Positions 1 to 12,693 of a stretch of 64,000 nt of DNA are shown here, in pieces. The notes beneath the pieces were generated by a model. It did no database searches. It was not told the origin of the DNA and saw nothing but the letters and a program-made list of their open reading frames with translations. The stretch is taken from NCBI GenBank assembly GCA_951799445.1, contig OX637288.1, forward strand, positions 9,364,501-9,428,500. Direction: 5' to 3'. Position numbers and translations under genes: made by a program. This DNA comes from Pseudisothecium myosuroides (lineage: Eukaryota > Streptophyta > Bryopsida > Hypnales > Lembophyllaceae). Each line of letters starts with the position of its first letter. The first letter of the stretch is position 1.

Positions 1-1765
1 TGAGTTGGAAGGAGTCGAAGACTAGCATTGAGTGTAGACATCATTTTGCTGAACACCGGGGGCCCAACCTCGTTCATTACTTTCACGGATGCGAGAGCAT
101 CATTCACATCTTGTGTATAGAGAATTGCCTCTTCTGTTGCTTCGGCAACATGGCTCTGAATACAAGATTAGCAGCCAACTCGTTACTGAAACTGTTACCA
201 GCTTAGTCATACAGAAGGCAAAACACATGTTTCTGCTGATTAGTTGGCCACTAATGAAGATCACTTCAAGTAGTTGACTGACAAAAACTTTTCACTCTAA
301 CCCAGTGACTGGAAAGTCAGTAAAAGTCATGAAAAGCATATTCAACTTTTCAATCAAAACAAGTCACTTCAATTATATCCCAACATCTCAATTAAAACAA
401 TAGACTAGAAAAACGCCAGACCTTGAGCGCTAGGAGCCCTGGAACGGCCTTATGCACGTGCTGCTGCACGAAGTAAAGACCCACCGACGGTTCGTTTGCA
501 ACCTCCTTCACCATGTCCGTTATTGAGTTATGAACTGGAATGCAGAAAATTTCGGATTAAACATTCGTCAGTTCTTGAATAAACGATCTAAAAAAGGAGA
601 AAAATTGAAAAAAAAATGCATGATGCAATGCAGATGCGCACACTCCTACCTTCTTGGAGCGCATCTTTGCAAGCAGAGGGCGACATCTTCGACATATCGA
701 TCAAAACTGCAGTCAAGCAATCAATTCACTCGTCTTCAAAAACAGCAACAACGCGCAATCGCGCAAGATCATCTGCAATCAAAACCTTGATCATATAGAC
801 TGTAAAGATACGCAAGCGACAAAACCCTAAAAGTAACCAAGCAGAACACCAAATTGCTTCAGACCCTAGTACAAAGCATTTCTCTTTAAATCCGACTTAA
901 GAAAAAATTCAATGCCAATTGAATGCGCTCCTCACGGTCTAATTAGTAAAGAAAGCTCAAACACTCTATCTCTCCTTACCTCTGATTGGATACACGTCAA
1001 AGGTGCAGCCTCCGCAAGTACGATATCTAATTAGTTTCGGACGTGAGCACGCCCTGATTATCCCGAATATCCCGCTCCTGCCTCAGTCTTTCTCTCTGGA
1101 ACATAAAATGAACAATCCACTCCACAAGCACTTAAAAAATTATGTCACCGCAACGAAAGAGTCACATGAAGTACAAATTGACAGCAATTGTGCGGCACAG
1201 GCTCTCATCACTCACCCGGCGCTCCCAAAAGGGAAGATCACAAACGAAGTCGTAAACAGGGCCAAGACTCAAGCAGAGCACGCCATTGAGCGCCACAAAG
1301 GTGATGGTCGTCTGCAACGGGCGCCTCGTGAAAGGCATTCTCGCTGATCAAGTCTCCGAAATTTGCATCGCCAAATCCACTCAAGGGACTCTCGCAGCAA
1401 CTGTGACAAGTTCACGGCAACAAATGCGCGCAGGATTTAGGGTTTACACTCGGACCTCTTTAATGCCCTTCTCTCTAATATCACATCCTCTCTTCTCGCA
1501 AATCCCAGGGAACGTTTATAAAATTTTAAAAATAAAATTTAGAATAGTTCTTAATAATCCTCATAAACTTCATAAACTTTCAATCAGGGAAATCCAACGA
1601 CACTCTCAAAGAAACAAAAACATATCCAATTCAAGAAAAAGAAAACCTACACAAAACCGAAGCAGAATACAAAAAAACTGCAAGCGTACCAAGGCTCATG
1701 TCCATCTTCTGCTCCGAAGTTCCGATGGAAAACTCCATGACCGAGGGCGCATCTGACGCCACCAT
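1..1765 (-). CDS. BORCS8: BORCS8-like (MEF2BNB-like) subunit of BORC, 3' end cut by window edge
   Basis: Three exons are visible on the minus strand: 1765-1690 (ATG at 1765-1763), 534-422 and 155-1, the last cut by the window edge. Phases fit (1, 0, then open), with donors GGTACG and AGGTCT and acceptors CCAG and TCAG. The readable protein is about 114 residues. The core of exon 2 (VANEPSVGLYFVQQHV) closely matches the ANEPSVALYRLQEHV block of animal BORCS8, and exon 3 (EEAILYTQDVNDALASVKVM) aligns with the next conserved helix. BORC is known in animals as a lysosome/endosome positioning complex; its plant role is not established. Exon 1 (MVASDAPSVMEFSIG...) is chosen from its ATG, donor and phase and is less certain than exons 2 and 3; an extra exon could hide in the 1.15-kb first intron. 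Identity is inferred from motif similarity. Confidence 0.75.
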
Positions 1766-2615
1766 GACGATTGGAAGCAGCGACTCTCAAGCGATATGGA
1801 AAAATCACGAGCAGGAGCACACGCAAGATTTACGAGCGGCCGGGATATTCAAAGCGACAGATCCTTCAGCAAAAGGATAGCCTCCGACCTCGTCTCCTCT
1901 CGAAATCGCCTTTAAACTCTACCGCAGCAACAAACAGTAGAACAAGCAACGAGATCGGAGCAATGAGAGAGACTAGAAAAAGAAAATCAATGGCGTTGCC
2001 GCAACAAGAAGACCTAGCACTTCAAGTCGGTGTGAAAGATCCCGATATCCGGATAGTTCCGGGTATGGGAGCCTCGTTCCGGGCTTTACTTCAAGCGTCC
2101 AAAACACGGATTCAGTGAGGACCAGTGTTTTTTTAAGGTCCCTACAGGAAACGCTGACGTTCCCCACATTGAGAACTTCGGGGATAAGCGCTCCGGGAAC
2201 GCTGGGAACAATTTAGGGCTAAAGGGTTTTCTCGTGGACACTGGAGAATTTTAGCAAGCTGAGGATTTCCCCTTTGAAATGGTATGCTGGAGAATCGGAC
2301 AGGTTGATTAGCATTTCCGAACTTGTCGGGAAATAATCGACTCTGTTGCAGCACCCTGCTTTTGAATTTGGTTTCAAAATTTCGATTTTGGGTGACCGAA
2401 GTCACCGAACCCTCGGGCGTGGACGTGCCTTCTCTTTCAAAATTGAGGATCGGATTCTGCAATTCAAGGTTTCTTTTTATCACAGTCCTTTGCAATTGCC
2501 GTTGCCAGCACGATTGTTGTTGATCGGAGAACGATTTGAGCGTTGCAGCAATCGGAGGGAGGCAAATTGCAATTGTGATCTAGGGATTAAGGTGTTACTG
2601 TGTCCGGTGACAGTC
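1766..2615. promoter_or_regulatory. Shared 5' region between BORCS8-like and INTS9
   Basis: About 850 bp separates the two divergent start codons, so both 5' leaders and a probable bidirectional promoter lie here. I see no convincing TATA box for either gene. No conserved protein could be read in this interval. Confidence 0.4.
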
Positions 2616-5600
2616 ATGAAGCTGGTAAGCATCTCTCACGGTTTACACTCCTCTTTTTCTTCTTGAAGAAATTTTGGTGGATACCCCGGGGTTTAGGGGC
2701 TTAGGGTTTAGGGTTTAGGGTTTTCAGCAGGTTTAAATTTCTTCAGTTGTTGTGCAAATTGCAGACGTCTCTAGGTTGTGGGAAGGACCTTGGCCAGGAG
2801 GAGTCCGGTCCTGCATGCCACCTGCTGGATTTTGACGAGTCCTGTGTTCTACTGGAGTGTCCCATCGACCTTTCCGCGTTAGCTCTCTTTCACCCCGCGC
2901 CACTTCCCGAAGAACAGTGTGGCAGTGTCCGGAGCTTCATAGCTGTACGCAAGAGGAAGGGAAATCAGGATGCATTGCTGAGGCCATCTGCGAGGATTCG
3001 TCTGAACCATGAAGAGGATGGGAAGCGCAGAGATTGTAAGGAGATGAGTTCACTCTTCAAAGAACTGAATGGACAGGTTCTAGCGAAGGAAGAGCCATGG
3101 TACAAAGTTTCAGGAATGGAGCTTGTGGATGTGGGACTACTGGATGCTGTCATCATTTCAAACCCGCTGGCATGCTTGGCCTTCCCTTCTTAACGAAGCA
3201 CCCTGATTTCTGTGCCAAGGCAAGGATTTTACTCTCACTCCTTGTTGATTGTGTCTGGTTTTATAAGCTTAGAGAGGAGATATTAGGATAGAGGATATTA
3301 TTTGAGAAACATCGACCGAGTAACGAACCATTTCACTTCATGTCTAATACCATTATTTTTGCAGGTCTATGCCACTAAAGCAACTGCTGAGATTGGTAGA
3401 ATGATGATGGAGGAGTTAGTGCTTCTGCACGCTGACTTTATTCAACACAGTGGAAGGCTAGAAACTGGTGGGCAGAAACCACCTTGGTTAGACCCCTCTT
3501 TTCTTTGCACTTTGCCAGTGCATATGACGGGTTCGTTACTTGGTCGATGTTTCTCAAATAGGGCAAACTAGCAGCCGCTGTACAGGTTCGCCACTTTTTC
3601 TCTATTGAAATTGGAGGTCGCATTGCAGAAATTAGGTAGTTTCGTTTGCTATTAGCTTTTAAGTTTGCGTTAACCTAAAATCTGGCCGCGTCTTGATCTC
3701 CTCCATGGGGTTGCCTATGTTACAGTGCGCAGGACATTCGAGACTGCCTCGTCCATGTGCAAAAATTGCGGTTTGGTGAAGAGGTCAATATCAATGGCAG
3801 TCTGAGAGTCTCGCCCTCGAGCTCTGGTATGGGAATTGAGGCGTCAAATTGAATCATTTCTGGAGCCAGTCAGAGCATGGGCTATGTTGCTGCCTCTTTG
3901 GAAACAAAGAACCACGCGATGGCACTGGATTTGGCCCCAATGGCAGGATGTCATACTCTCATAATTTCTGATGTTGAACGCTCACCTCAAGCAGAGAATG
4001 TCACTTCAAGCAGAGAAGACCGTGTTGCCAGGGCACAAGAAATTCCTGAAATTGGAGTTGAACATGTAGGACCAGTCAGGCAGTCCTCTTCAGATTTTGG
4101 TGTCTCACAACGACCTACACCAAAAACTAGTGGAAGCTTGCCATCGGCTCCTGCCCGGGGTGGCAGGTGAGTTCTGGTACCCTTCAATCCGTGGGCGTAC
4201 AAGGTCCTAGATTTACAACGACCTTGGTGTAGTGTATTTGCCTTGTGTTTGATTTATTCTCGCTGGTGGGCTTCTAGCAATATGTTGAGCAATTTATGCA
4301 TTGTCTGTGTTCCAACAACTGTAAAGACGTATTGAGTAATCAGTTTCACGATTTTGAACGGGTAGGACAGCTGTATGCAGGGGAGTCCTTGTTTGGCTAT
4401 GTAAATCTACTGCAGGAGGGACGCTTGCATCATTCGAAATCATTTTCTTCTCCAGAATTGAAGTGAGTCCGTCTGTTTGTCAGTAAATTTTACAGAAGAA
4501 AGAATTTCAAATTGGTAATACCATTCTTGATTGAGGATGACAATGTCGGACCAGCGGTGATGCTGATGCATGCATGTTGGATACATCCATTCTTGTTTTG
4601 TTAGATTGGTTTTGACCATTCTTACGTATGCGTTTGTACCTGCAGAAAAGTGTTGCAGGAGCCTTGTGTTGTATTTGCAGCGCATATTAGTTTACGTATA
4701 GGCCCAGCCGCACACCTCCTTCATTGTTGGCGTCAGAATCCGCTTTGCTTACTAATTTTGACTGAGGTTGTTATCTGTAGTCTCAAGATGATGTGTTCAG
4801 CTCTTTATTGTCGCTACCTCTTTCCTGTAAGTTTTAAGAGGTCATACTTAGTACTCTAGTCCTGAAAATAGCAGCAGACTTGTGACATTATTACTTCTCT
4901 GATATTCGGTAGCAATTTATGAAACCCTGGCGTCTTATTATGATTCTAGCTCGAACGACCAACGCATGTTCTTTGTAACGCAGGGGGAGTTTGATAAAGA
5001 CCTTGTACTGGCCCCATATATGCCACTATCAATGCAAGTCCTTGACTTGCCTGCTTCTTTACAACTAAGGTACTGCCTTGTATCTCATTCATTGTTCTTG
5101 TTGCCCTAAAAATTTGCAGATTGTTCTGCAGATTACTTGCAGTAAATTTGAAAACAGCCCTGCTCAAGAGGCCATCTCTGTGCCAACTAAATATTGGGCA
5201 GTGTCTTTGAAGTGGTTGATTTTCTATACCTACGTTTAATGTGTGATGCATGTCTAGGTATATTTGATATTTTGTTGGTTCCTGGAAATTGTTAGCTATG
5301 ATCCTGCTTCCTACCAATAATACTGGAGATGATTTTGAATTGGGGTGCAAGTGTGACGTAACGGCAGGCTTCTAAACTCAAACAATATTCTGTCATTCTT
5401 TGGAATATAAGAGTTGGAACGTCGATGTCGGCTTAATCATGCATGGTGCGATTTGTAGGTCAAAGGAAGTAGCGTCAGTGCTGCAGAGCATTCACCCACT
5501 AGTTGCCCTGGTGAGTCTGTAATTTACACTTATTTTGTCAGCTGTCACTGAACTCTAGTCTACTACTGTTGTTGAATGGTTACGTTTTGTGCAACTAATT

Positions 5601-6281
5601 TCAGATCGGTTCGGCTTTAGATCGGTTCGATATGAGAATAGTCTTTCTAGCACGTCTCCTTACCTTGGTACCGTCAGGGTGGCTTTTCAGGAGCTGAATT
5701 TGCTCTATATCTTTACATGGCTATGTAGTAATCTGCTTTAATTGCAACAGGTTCCTGATAATTCACAAAGATCACTGGAGGAAGCTGAAAGCAACACAAA
5801 AGTTTTACTCGGCTACAAGGTGGGTCGATCAGTCCAGGTTCCAAATTTTGAGACCGAACTTGAAGTAGATATGTGTGCAGAATTAGCTCTGCAAGTCCAG
5901 CCAAAACTAGTAAAACCCAAAACGGTTGCAGCTGCTCCTTTCCAAGCAGACTTCTGCTTTCGAGATGGTAAACTTTCTCTCCAAACACCTGCTTCATCCA
6001 GTCTTTCTTCGGATGACTCTCAATGTCGGTGGGGCCAAGTGAATGTTGGAGCGCTTTCAAGAGCTCTACAGGAAAGAGGCATGGGTGACGTTTCTGTCCA
6101 TGAGTCTGCAGTTGATGAATCCTCTGCTATGAGTGCACACATATCTTTTGTGGTGGAAATCCGATGTCCTTCCAGGGCTTGGATAGAACTGGGTCCAAAC
6201 AGTAGTCACATCAAGGCCAATGAGCCTTCTTTACGGCATCTTATTGCGGATGCTGTCAACAGTGTACTTCAAGTAATGTAA
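2616..6281 (+). pseudogene. INTS9: INTS9-like Integrator subunit, decayed copy (frameshift plus stops)
   Basis: Nine exons are recognisable: 2616-2624 (MKL), 2765-3219, 3365-3585, 3726-~4166, 4366-4462, 4646-4766, 4984-5069, 5459-5510 and 5751-6281. INTS9 is the catalytically inactive metallo-beta-lactamase/beta-CASP partner of INTS11 in Integrator, which processes snRNA 3' ends. Diagnostic blocks are VYATKATAEIGRMMMEELV, QEPCVVFAAHISLRIGP, LAPYMPLSMQVL and a C-terminal domain ending at 6281. Lesions: one base missing near 3163-3166 (ISNP switches frame to GMLGLPFLT); TAG at 3569-3571 and TGA at 3850-3852, both where Trp is expected; and TGA at 4168-4170 just before VLVPFNP. The beta-CASP region 4171-4365 is only patchily readable. 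Exon 2 ends in a GC donor (AAG|GCAAGG). Most other exons, including the 176-codon last exon, are open, so decay is recent or the sequence contains errors. A functional copy presumably lies elsewhere. Confidence 0.8.
2698..2724. repeat. Interstitial telomere-type repeat in INTS9 intron 1
   Basis: Several adjacent copies of TTAGGGT/TTTAGGG lie just upstream of the exon 2 acceptor. This is the plant-type telomere heptamer. Confidence 0.7.
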
Positions 6282-7978
6282 TTGTGTATGAGTCGAGATC
6301 TGGATAATGTGGCTACAGTTATACATTACAGGTCACTGCAAGTGGATGAGCTCTACTTTAAAGAGTATAAGAAATCTTGTAATTACAAGACGTATCCAAT
6401 TTGTAGTGGGTGTTAGACGTTACGGAATTGTATTTGTGAGTGAACACCATTGACCCTTTCAGGCTTAAGGTTTTTCTGTGATCAGGCATTTTCTACGCCC
6501 CTTGCAGTCTGGTATAATTTCTAGCACAATTAATTTCTTCTGTGGAATGAAATGAAATGCTTATGGGATGTGGTGAATGTATGGATTTTGGAGTAAACCT
6601 TGTATGGCTAGAACGCTCAGAAATAGTATGCATTGCATGCTAGAGACCAAGATCAGAACAGTCCAAATGCGTGCTTAAGGTGAAATGTCATTGTGATAGC
6701 TTTCTGAAGAATTCTTGCAAGTAGTAAAAATTGGATCTAGACTCTTCCTCACTTCCTTCTTGTTCTGAGCTAGGTGTGTCCTTACACTTAAGGTAAGCAT
6801 ACCCATTATGGACCTTTTTTCCAATTGTGTCTTCTTTCTACACGTATCCAAGTAAAGATATCCAAGCATAGATAGGGATTGTCTAAGTTTTGTACATTTT
6901 CATCGATTTTTTCCAAGTATTGACAACTTGTCCATTGAATTCTCCTTTCCATTTTCCGGCCCAGGTTTTTCTTTGGTTTCCAGACAAATGGTTATATGGC
7001 CTTTTTTTCAAGAAGGTTATGAGTTTTGTGGCTCCTTCATTATGGGGGTTTGAATTGCAATTTAGAGTATGCAATTTTGAATATGTAATTTTTGTATGCA
7101 ATTTTTGTATATACTGGCTCTGCACAATAGATGAAATGAGGTTTTGGAAGCATTGTGGCAATAGAGTGCATTTCCCTCATCTCTGAGCAGAGCTAGAACA
7201 AAAAGCTGATTTCAGCACTACCCCTCAAAAAGCTTCAGAGTCTGTTGTTATTTTTTTATCACCCCTTTATCATTATTTCTAGCTCGTCGTGCTACTTGAT
7301 TTATCATCTTCTCACAATAAAAAAGATGCTCTATGATGGTTACAAAACCTAAAATTTTTTAAACAATAAAATTTGAAAATTAATCTTTTACAATAGATCA
7401 AAATTTCTTCACTATATGATTTTTTATGTAGGTGATTCTTTGGGGACCACACTTCTTGTTCCATTTTGGAGAAGGAGCTAGTTGTTTCTTCAATACTCAC
7501 GTAATACTTGGGTGATACTTGATCATATCTATATGAAAACTAGGTAATACCCAGGTAAAATTGGCTAATGGTCTTAAAATACAACTGTAATCTGGCTATT
7601 TTGACCCCAGAAATGAAAATTTTCTTTTCAAAAAAATAGCTAACATTTTGGGTGTAGCCAATTGGTGAAAAATCGAGCATAAAAAAAACGGAGGACTGAG
7701 GAAATGCCACCTTGTGTTCAAGTCTTACAGTTTTCCTTGCAGCACTTAATCGGACCAACTGAAGAGTGTACTCTATATTACCACATCCAGTTTAGGCTGT
7801 GCAGTCTGTGACATTAAAGAGGTCTGCGTTCAATTCTTCCCACTCTCGACCGATTCCAATTACGAAATTCCTGCAATCCAGTGCTATGTGCAGCACAGAC
7901 GTCTCTCTGGAATCCGACATTCGGTGGTGAGCTTCAGTTTAGGCGAAGTGAGAGCTTCGATTGTCCGAAGTAGCAGGC
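6282..7978. other. Intergenic, INTS9 3' flank to lumazine synthase 5' region
   Basis: No gene is supported. The first few hundred bases are the INTS9 3' flank. The last ~120 bases before 7979 are the probable lumazine synthase leader. Short open frames on both strands (for example 6883-7186) resemble nothing I know and have AT-rich composition. Confidence 0.5.
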
Positions 7979-10900
7979 ATGGCGTCATCGCTGGCGCAGA
8001 ATGCTTTCGCTTCTGCTCCCTCGAGTTTCGGAAACCATCTGTCGAATCCAGTCACCCTTCCCGACGACTCCGCAACGCGCATTTCGTTGAGCTCCAGCGT
8101 TTCTTTTCGTGGAGCGCCGCTCAAACTCCATGCAGGTGTGTGGGTTTAGGGTTCCCTAACTCTGGAATTGATTCTTCATGTGACGAGTTCGTCAAATTTT
8201 GATTCTGGAGATCTCTTGCGAGAGAACAAGAGTGCATTAATCTTGAGCTTTGATGGTTTAGTTATAATTGATCTACTCCTAATTTGTTTTATAACAGGCG
8301 ATTAGGGTTCAGGCCTCTCCATCTCAAGCACCTGGAGATTGGACGGCCTTCCTGTCTTGAGCGGCTAAATTAGCTCGACCATGAGGACATCTTTGGGAGG
8401 CCTTTCCCATCTCCAGGTGCTTATGAAATCTCAATGAGAATGATCAATGAAATTATCAATTAAAATGATCGGTCTTCAAATTCAGAATACCTGCTGTGTA
8501 GACATAGTTATGCAGGACAAGCAAGTCTTATCCAAAAGTATAGAGGTTCTCATTGTATTTATTAATGACAAAGGTCACTTAGATGAACCTCCACAGGACT
8601 TATTTCTTGTTTTGACCTAAACCTAGCAGCTATTCCGGCCTTATCACAACTCCTCCATGCTCCACACGGTAGGGTTTATGGTTTTAGATTCTTTGAAGTG
8701 CACCTTCAAGTTAGGATTGGTCTCTAAAGCATTGGGCATGGGAGAAAGAACCCCCATAATATGATGGAATTCCCCCCTGCCCGTAACCTATTTATTAACA
8801 ATATTTTCCATTGTACTAATTTCCACCGAATTTTTTTTGCCGGTGACAGTAATTTTGCGCCATCGCTAATAGGACAAATCCGTGTAGTCACAATTTAGTA
8901 CAATACTAGCTGCAACAATGTTTTAGTCATGAGTTGCGGTGTTTGTATGATGGTATTGACTTATGAAGGTATTGACTTGTAATTGTTTGTTTAGGGTCTT
9001 CGTGCCAAGGGGTGTCTCGATGTCAATTTCCAGGTGCCACTAGAGTCAATAGGAGACTACAGGTATCAGCAGCAGTGAAGGAGTTGACTGGATCTTTAAT
9101 GAAGGGCAACGGTCTGCGATTTGGTGTGGTACGCTCTCCGACTGTTTACTCAATACCAGTTAGTTCCAGTTAGGAGTACTCTCTCATAATCTTGCTTGAA
9201 TAATGGAGTGGAAAATTTGCTTACACTTATGCCTGGATTTGTAACTTTTCCTCACTGCATACTTGAAAGGAAGAGATTTTGGAAGAGAGCTTGACATGTG
9301 TTACTTTTCAGATTTCCAAAAGAACTTCAGTTGTATTGCTAAGAATGTTTTCATTCTAGAATACTTGCGGTACATCCTAATGTTTAACGTCATGGTTATG
9401 TGAAGGTTGTAGGCCGTTTCAACGAGATCATCACTCGACCTCTTCTCGCTGGAGCTCTGGAAACATTCACCAGATATGAAGTCCGGGAGGAGGATATTGA
9501 CGTACGGTTTCTCACTTGTTTCTGTGCCTTAAACCCTTCCATGATTTTCTATAACATTCTAGAGAATCCTTATTGAGCACCTTTGTTGGCATGAATAGGG
9601 ATCCCTGTGACACTGTTGAGCTCAATTTGAACAAGTGAGAGCTCCTTTACATAATGAGCCTTTGTCTTCAAATGTGATTAAGGCAGAGCTCTGATTTTAC
9701 TTGATTTTGGCCTTGGGAGGTGGTCTAATAGTAGGATGCTGAGTCTTTTGAAGATGATAAAATTGCAGGTGATCTGGGTGCCAGGAAGTTTTGAAATTCC
9801 GGTGGTGGCTCAGCAACTTGCATCGTCGGAGAAGTACCATGCGATTTTGTGTATTGGAGCTGTGGTAAGCATTTTGGAATATCCTTTCTTTACTTTGCAA
9901 TCTAACCATTGATTCACTTGAATTAACTGAAAATGCATTAAATTTCATGGTTGTTTATGTGCAGGTAAGGGGCTCTACTACTCATTATGATGCTGTTGCC
10001 AACTCTGCTGCATCTGGGATCATGTCAGCAAGTTTGAGTTCAAGTAAGTACACTCAGGCCTCTGTAATATCACATCCTCTATTTCTCTCACCAAACTCGA
10101 GGGAATGATTCTACCCAATTCAAACCGCACTTTTGTACTCTCACTATCACATTCTCGTATGTCACAAGCATTTGCATACAAATGTTACAATAAGGATCTC
10201 AACAAGTGAAAGGAATTCTAGATGACTCTTGCAACTTTAATTCCTTCTTCAATGTCTCTTTTTAAAGCACTATTAAATTCTCAATCTTACAAAACTCCAC
10301 ATAATCACATGCATCTGTGGGTGACATTAAAGAGGTCTGGGTGTATCCCTTCCATATTCATTGTGTATCAAAGTATGCAAATCATGCAAATCATATGTTC
10401 TGTATCAATCAACTGTGAAGAGGTTGGCATGAGGACGTTGTAATTTACAATCTGTAATTAATGTGTTTGCATTTCATCCTTGCTATAGAAAGCTGATAAT
10501 TGGGTGACCTCCTTTTAATTTTAGAACTTATGGGTTTGTGGTTTTGACTATAGATGTGCCCTGCATCTTCGGCGTACTCACAACTGAGAACATGGAGCAG
10601 GTATACAACTTCATGATTTCTTCTTTACTATCCTCTACCCACATCAAAGTTTAGCAATTTGTGAGAATTGACCCTTCTCTATAGTAGATGGCAGCCCAGA
10701 AAAAAGACTCAAAACTTGGACATTCACTATAGAGAGCATTCACGGTGGTTAGCGAATGGCCAGCGCTTGTCTTCCTATTACTTTAGTACCTCCTACTTAA
10801 GATGAGCTCAAAATTATGCATAAAACTAATTTGGATTCCTTTTCCTAAGCATGTTGAGGGAGCTCCTCAAGAATGTTACACCTTATGTAGCTCTTGTTGT

Positions 10901-11371
10901 TACACCTTACGCCCACTAATAACAAATCTTGCTCTTGAGCAGGCCATTGATAGAGCAGGCGGAAAGGCTGGTAACAAGGGGGCCGAGGCTGCTATTACTG
11001 CGGTAAGCTTGCTTAACCCTGAAGGTGCCCAATGAAAGAATTGGAAGTCCACTTTGGAAGCTAACAGCCAATTAAATTGATTTTTAAAGCATAAGTTTAT
11101 CATTTAAAGGGCGTGATTTCTTCTTTTTATTACTACATTTTGTTGCTTCTTTAGATGAAACTCCCTAGATGATTTATTTCAATTCCTTCAGATAAAAGTG
11201 ATCACCTTTGACTATTGAGGCACTTGCAAGCGGAAAGATAATTTTCCTCTTTTTTGGAAACAATTTTTGTTACTGGGTTGAGAAACTAACTGGTCTTCCT
11301 CCATTATGCAGCTGGAGATGGCATCTCTTTTTCAGCATCATCTGGGTGGGGGTTTGAAAAAAAAAGCATAG
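7979..11371 (+). CDS. 6,7-dimethyl-8-ribityllumazine synthase, plastid-targeted
   Basis: The penultimate enzyme of riboflavin synthesis; it condenses 5-amino-6-ribitylamino-uracil with 3,4-dihydroxy-2-butanone 4-phosphate. Eight exons: 7979-8135, 8995-9128, 9406-9501, 9769-9864, 9965-10043, 10554-10600, 10943-11002, 11312-11371 (TAG). All junctions are GT-AG and in phase, giving 242 residues. Residues 1 to about 75 are rich in Ser/Ala/Arg without acidic clusters, typical of a chloroplast transit peptide. The enzyme domain follows: [50 protein letters not shown] (with the family's catalytic His), [28 protein letters not shown] and a C-terminal helix ending in Lys residues. The gene looks intact. 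No riboswitch-like element was seen. The product is confident; the first exon is fixed by ATG, donor and phase. Confidence 0.95.
8326..8422. other. Imperfect foldback in lumazine synthase intron 1
   Basis: Arms 8326-8352 and 8395-8422 can pair over about 27 bp with a few mismatches; the outer 14 bp (AAGCACCTGGAGAT) are perfect. The loop is about 42 nt. Size and shape fit a plant pre-miRNA or a very small MITE. I do not recognise either arm as a known miRNA. Confidence 0.55.
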
Positions 11372-12688
11372 TGAAAGAAAGAAACCCGGTTCTTCTTTGG
11401 AACTGGCTTACCTTAAGAGTCTGTTTGTTCAAGGTCCCACTTCTACCAAGGCGGACGCTCTTACAGTTTTGTACCTAGATGCAAATTGTTGTAGTTTTCT
11501 TCTTAGTCGTGTTAGAGTCTGCCAGGAGATCTTCTTCACCTCAGGGACATGCACTTGTCTAAAAATTCAATACATGAGCAATATTTTTCCCTGAGAAGGT
11601 ATGTCATGTTTTGATTTCCATGTGAGTTGAGCGTATTTTGAAATCTTCTACCTGGCTTTTGCTGACGGAGGTAGATTTCGTGCAAGCTGAATCTGCAAAT
11701 TAGAAATAGGGGGTTGTCAAAGCTGGCCGATAGCCTGTAGGCACAAAGTATAATTTGCAGAACAGGCAATGCAAAAATTAGTGGAAATCACGTCACGTTC
11801 TAGCCAGGATTTCCACCCAACTTGCTGAGAACACAAGATAATTTCTACTATAGTACAAATATCTGTGCAATTACAATAGACCACGATAATTCTAAAGATT
11901 GAGGTGCACATGATTTCAAATCTTCATACACTAAAAACATTTTCAGCCTTTGAAGTTTGAAAAGGCTTCAATCCAGTGTATAAATTGGGCCGTATTGTTC
12001 TTTTTCCACAATACTTGTACAGAAAAATGTAGGGGTTTAGGGGATTCGGGTTCTGCTGTCAACCGTGCTATGTCTGGTTATTTTTGGAACGATTGAAATT
12101 ATCCACCAACAAAAAGCTTCTACGTTATCACCTACACTCCAACTGACGAGTACAATCTGAATATCTCGGCACCAATTGCGCTGGACATTCACATGACCAA
12201 TTCACAGACTACATAATCAAGATCATCACAGGGTACTAACTCGAAATTGGACATGTGAATTTGCACCTGTGAATTGAAACACATCAAACTGAAGAGAGAG
12301 TCTCAGGTAGGAAAATCTGCGACCTAAAACCCTGATACACAATAAAATAAAATCCAAAAACAAAACCGCATACCGTCGACTTGAAGCAAGACGCAGATGA
12401 AGGCTGCAAAGTAGGGAAACTACACGCTCACACCTAAAAGCCTCCTTCCTCTTCCTCTCCATATGCTCTGCCTCCCTCAGTCTTTTTCAACTTCAAGTGC
12501 AGTTTGGCGAGAATAGATTCAAACCCAGCGCATTGACGCACGAGGAACAATTTGAGCACAAGCGCAAATGCTGAGGGCGGTCGCAAATGTTACCACAAAG
12601 CTGAAACCCTAAACCCAACCCTAAACCCTAAAAACCTGTAAAACCTGTCTACCCAAAGAAACAAATAACTCGAGTTTCTTGAACTATG
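11372..12688. other. Intergenic with a possible minus-strand first exon
   Basis: No convincing gene. On the minus strand an ATG at 12462 opens MERKRKEAFR followed by a donor-like AG|GTGTGAGC, and a telo-box-like run (AAACCCTAA motifs, about 12603-12635) lies upstream, as in many plant promoters of translation-related genes. A downstream stretch near 12130-12185 reads SAIGAEIFRLYSSVGV on the minus strand and can be joined in phase, but I recognise no family and cannot complete a model. Confidence 0.25.
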
Positions 12689-12693
12689 GTCCT

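Noticed and set aside
3569..3852. Stop-codon reassignment (TAG/TGA read as sense)
   Set aside because: Lumazine synthase, SEN2 and the histidine kinase read through hundreds of codons without internal stops and end normally at TAG, so the standard code is used; the INTS9 stops are lesions.
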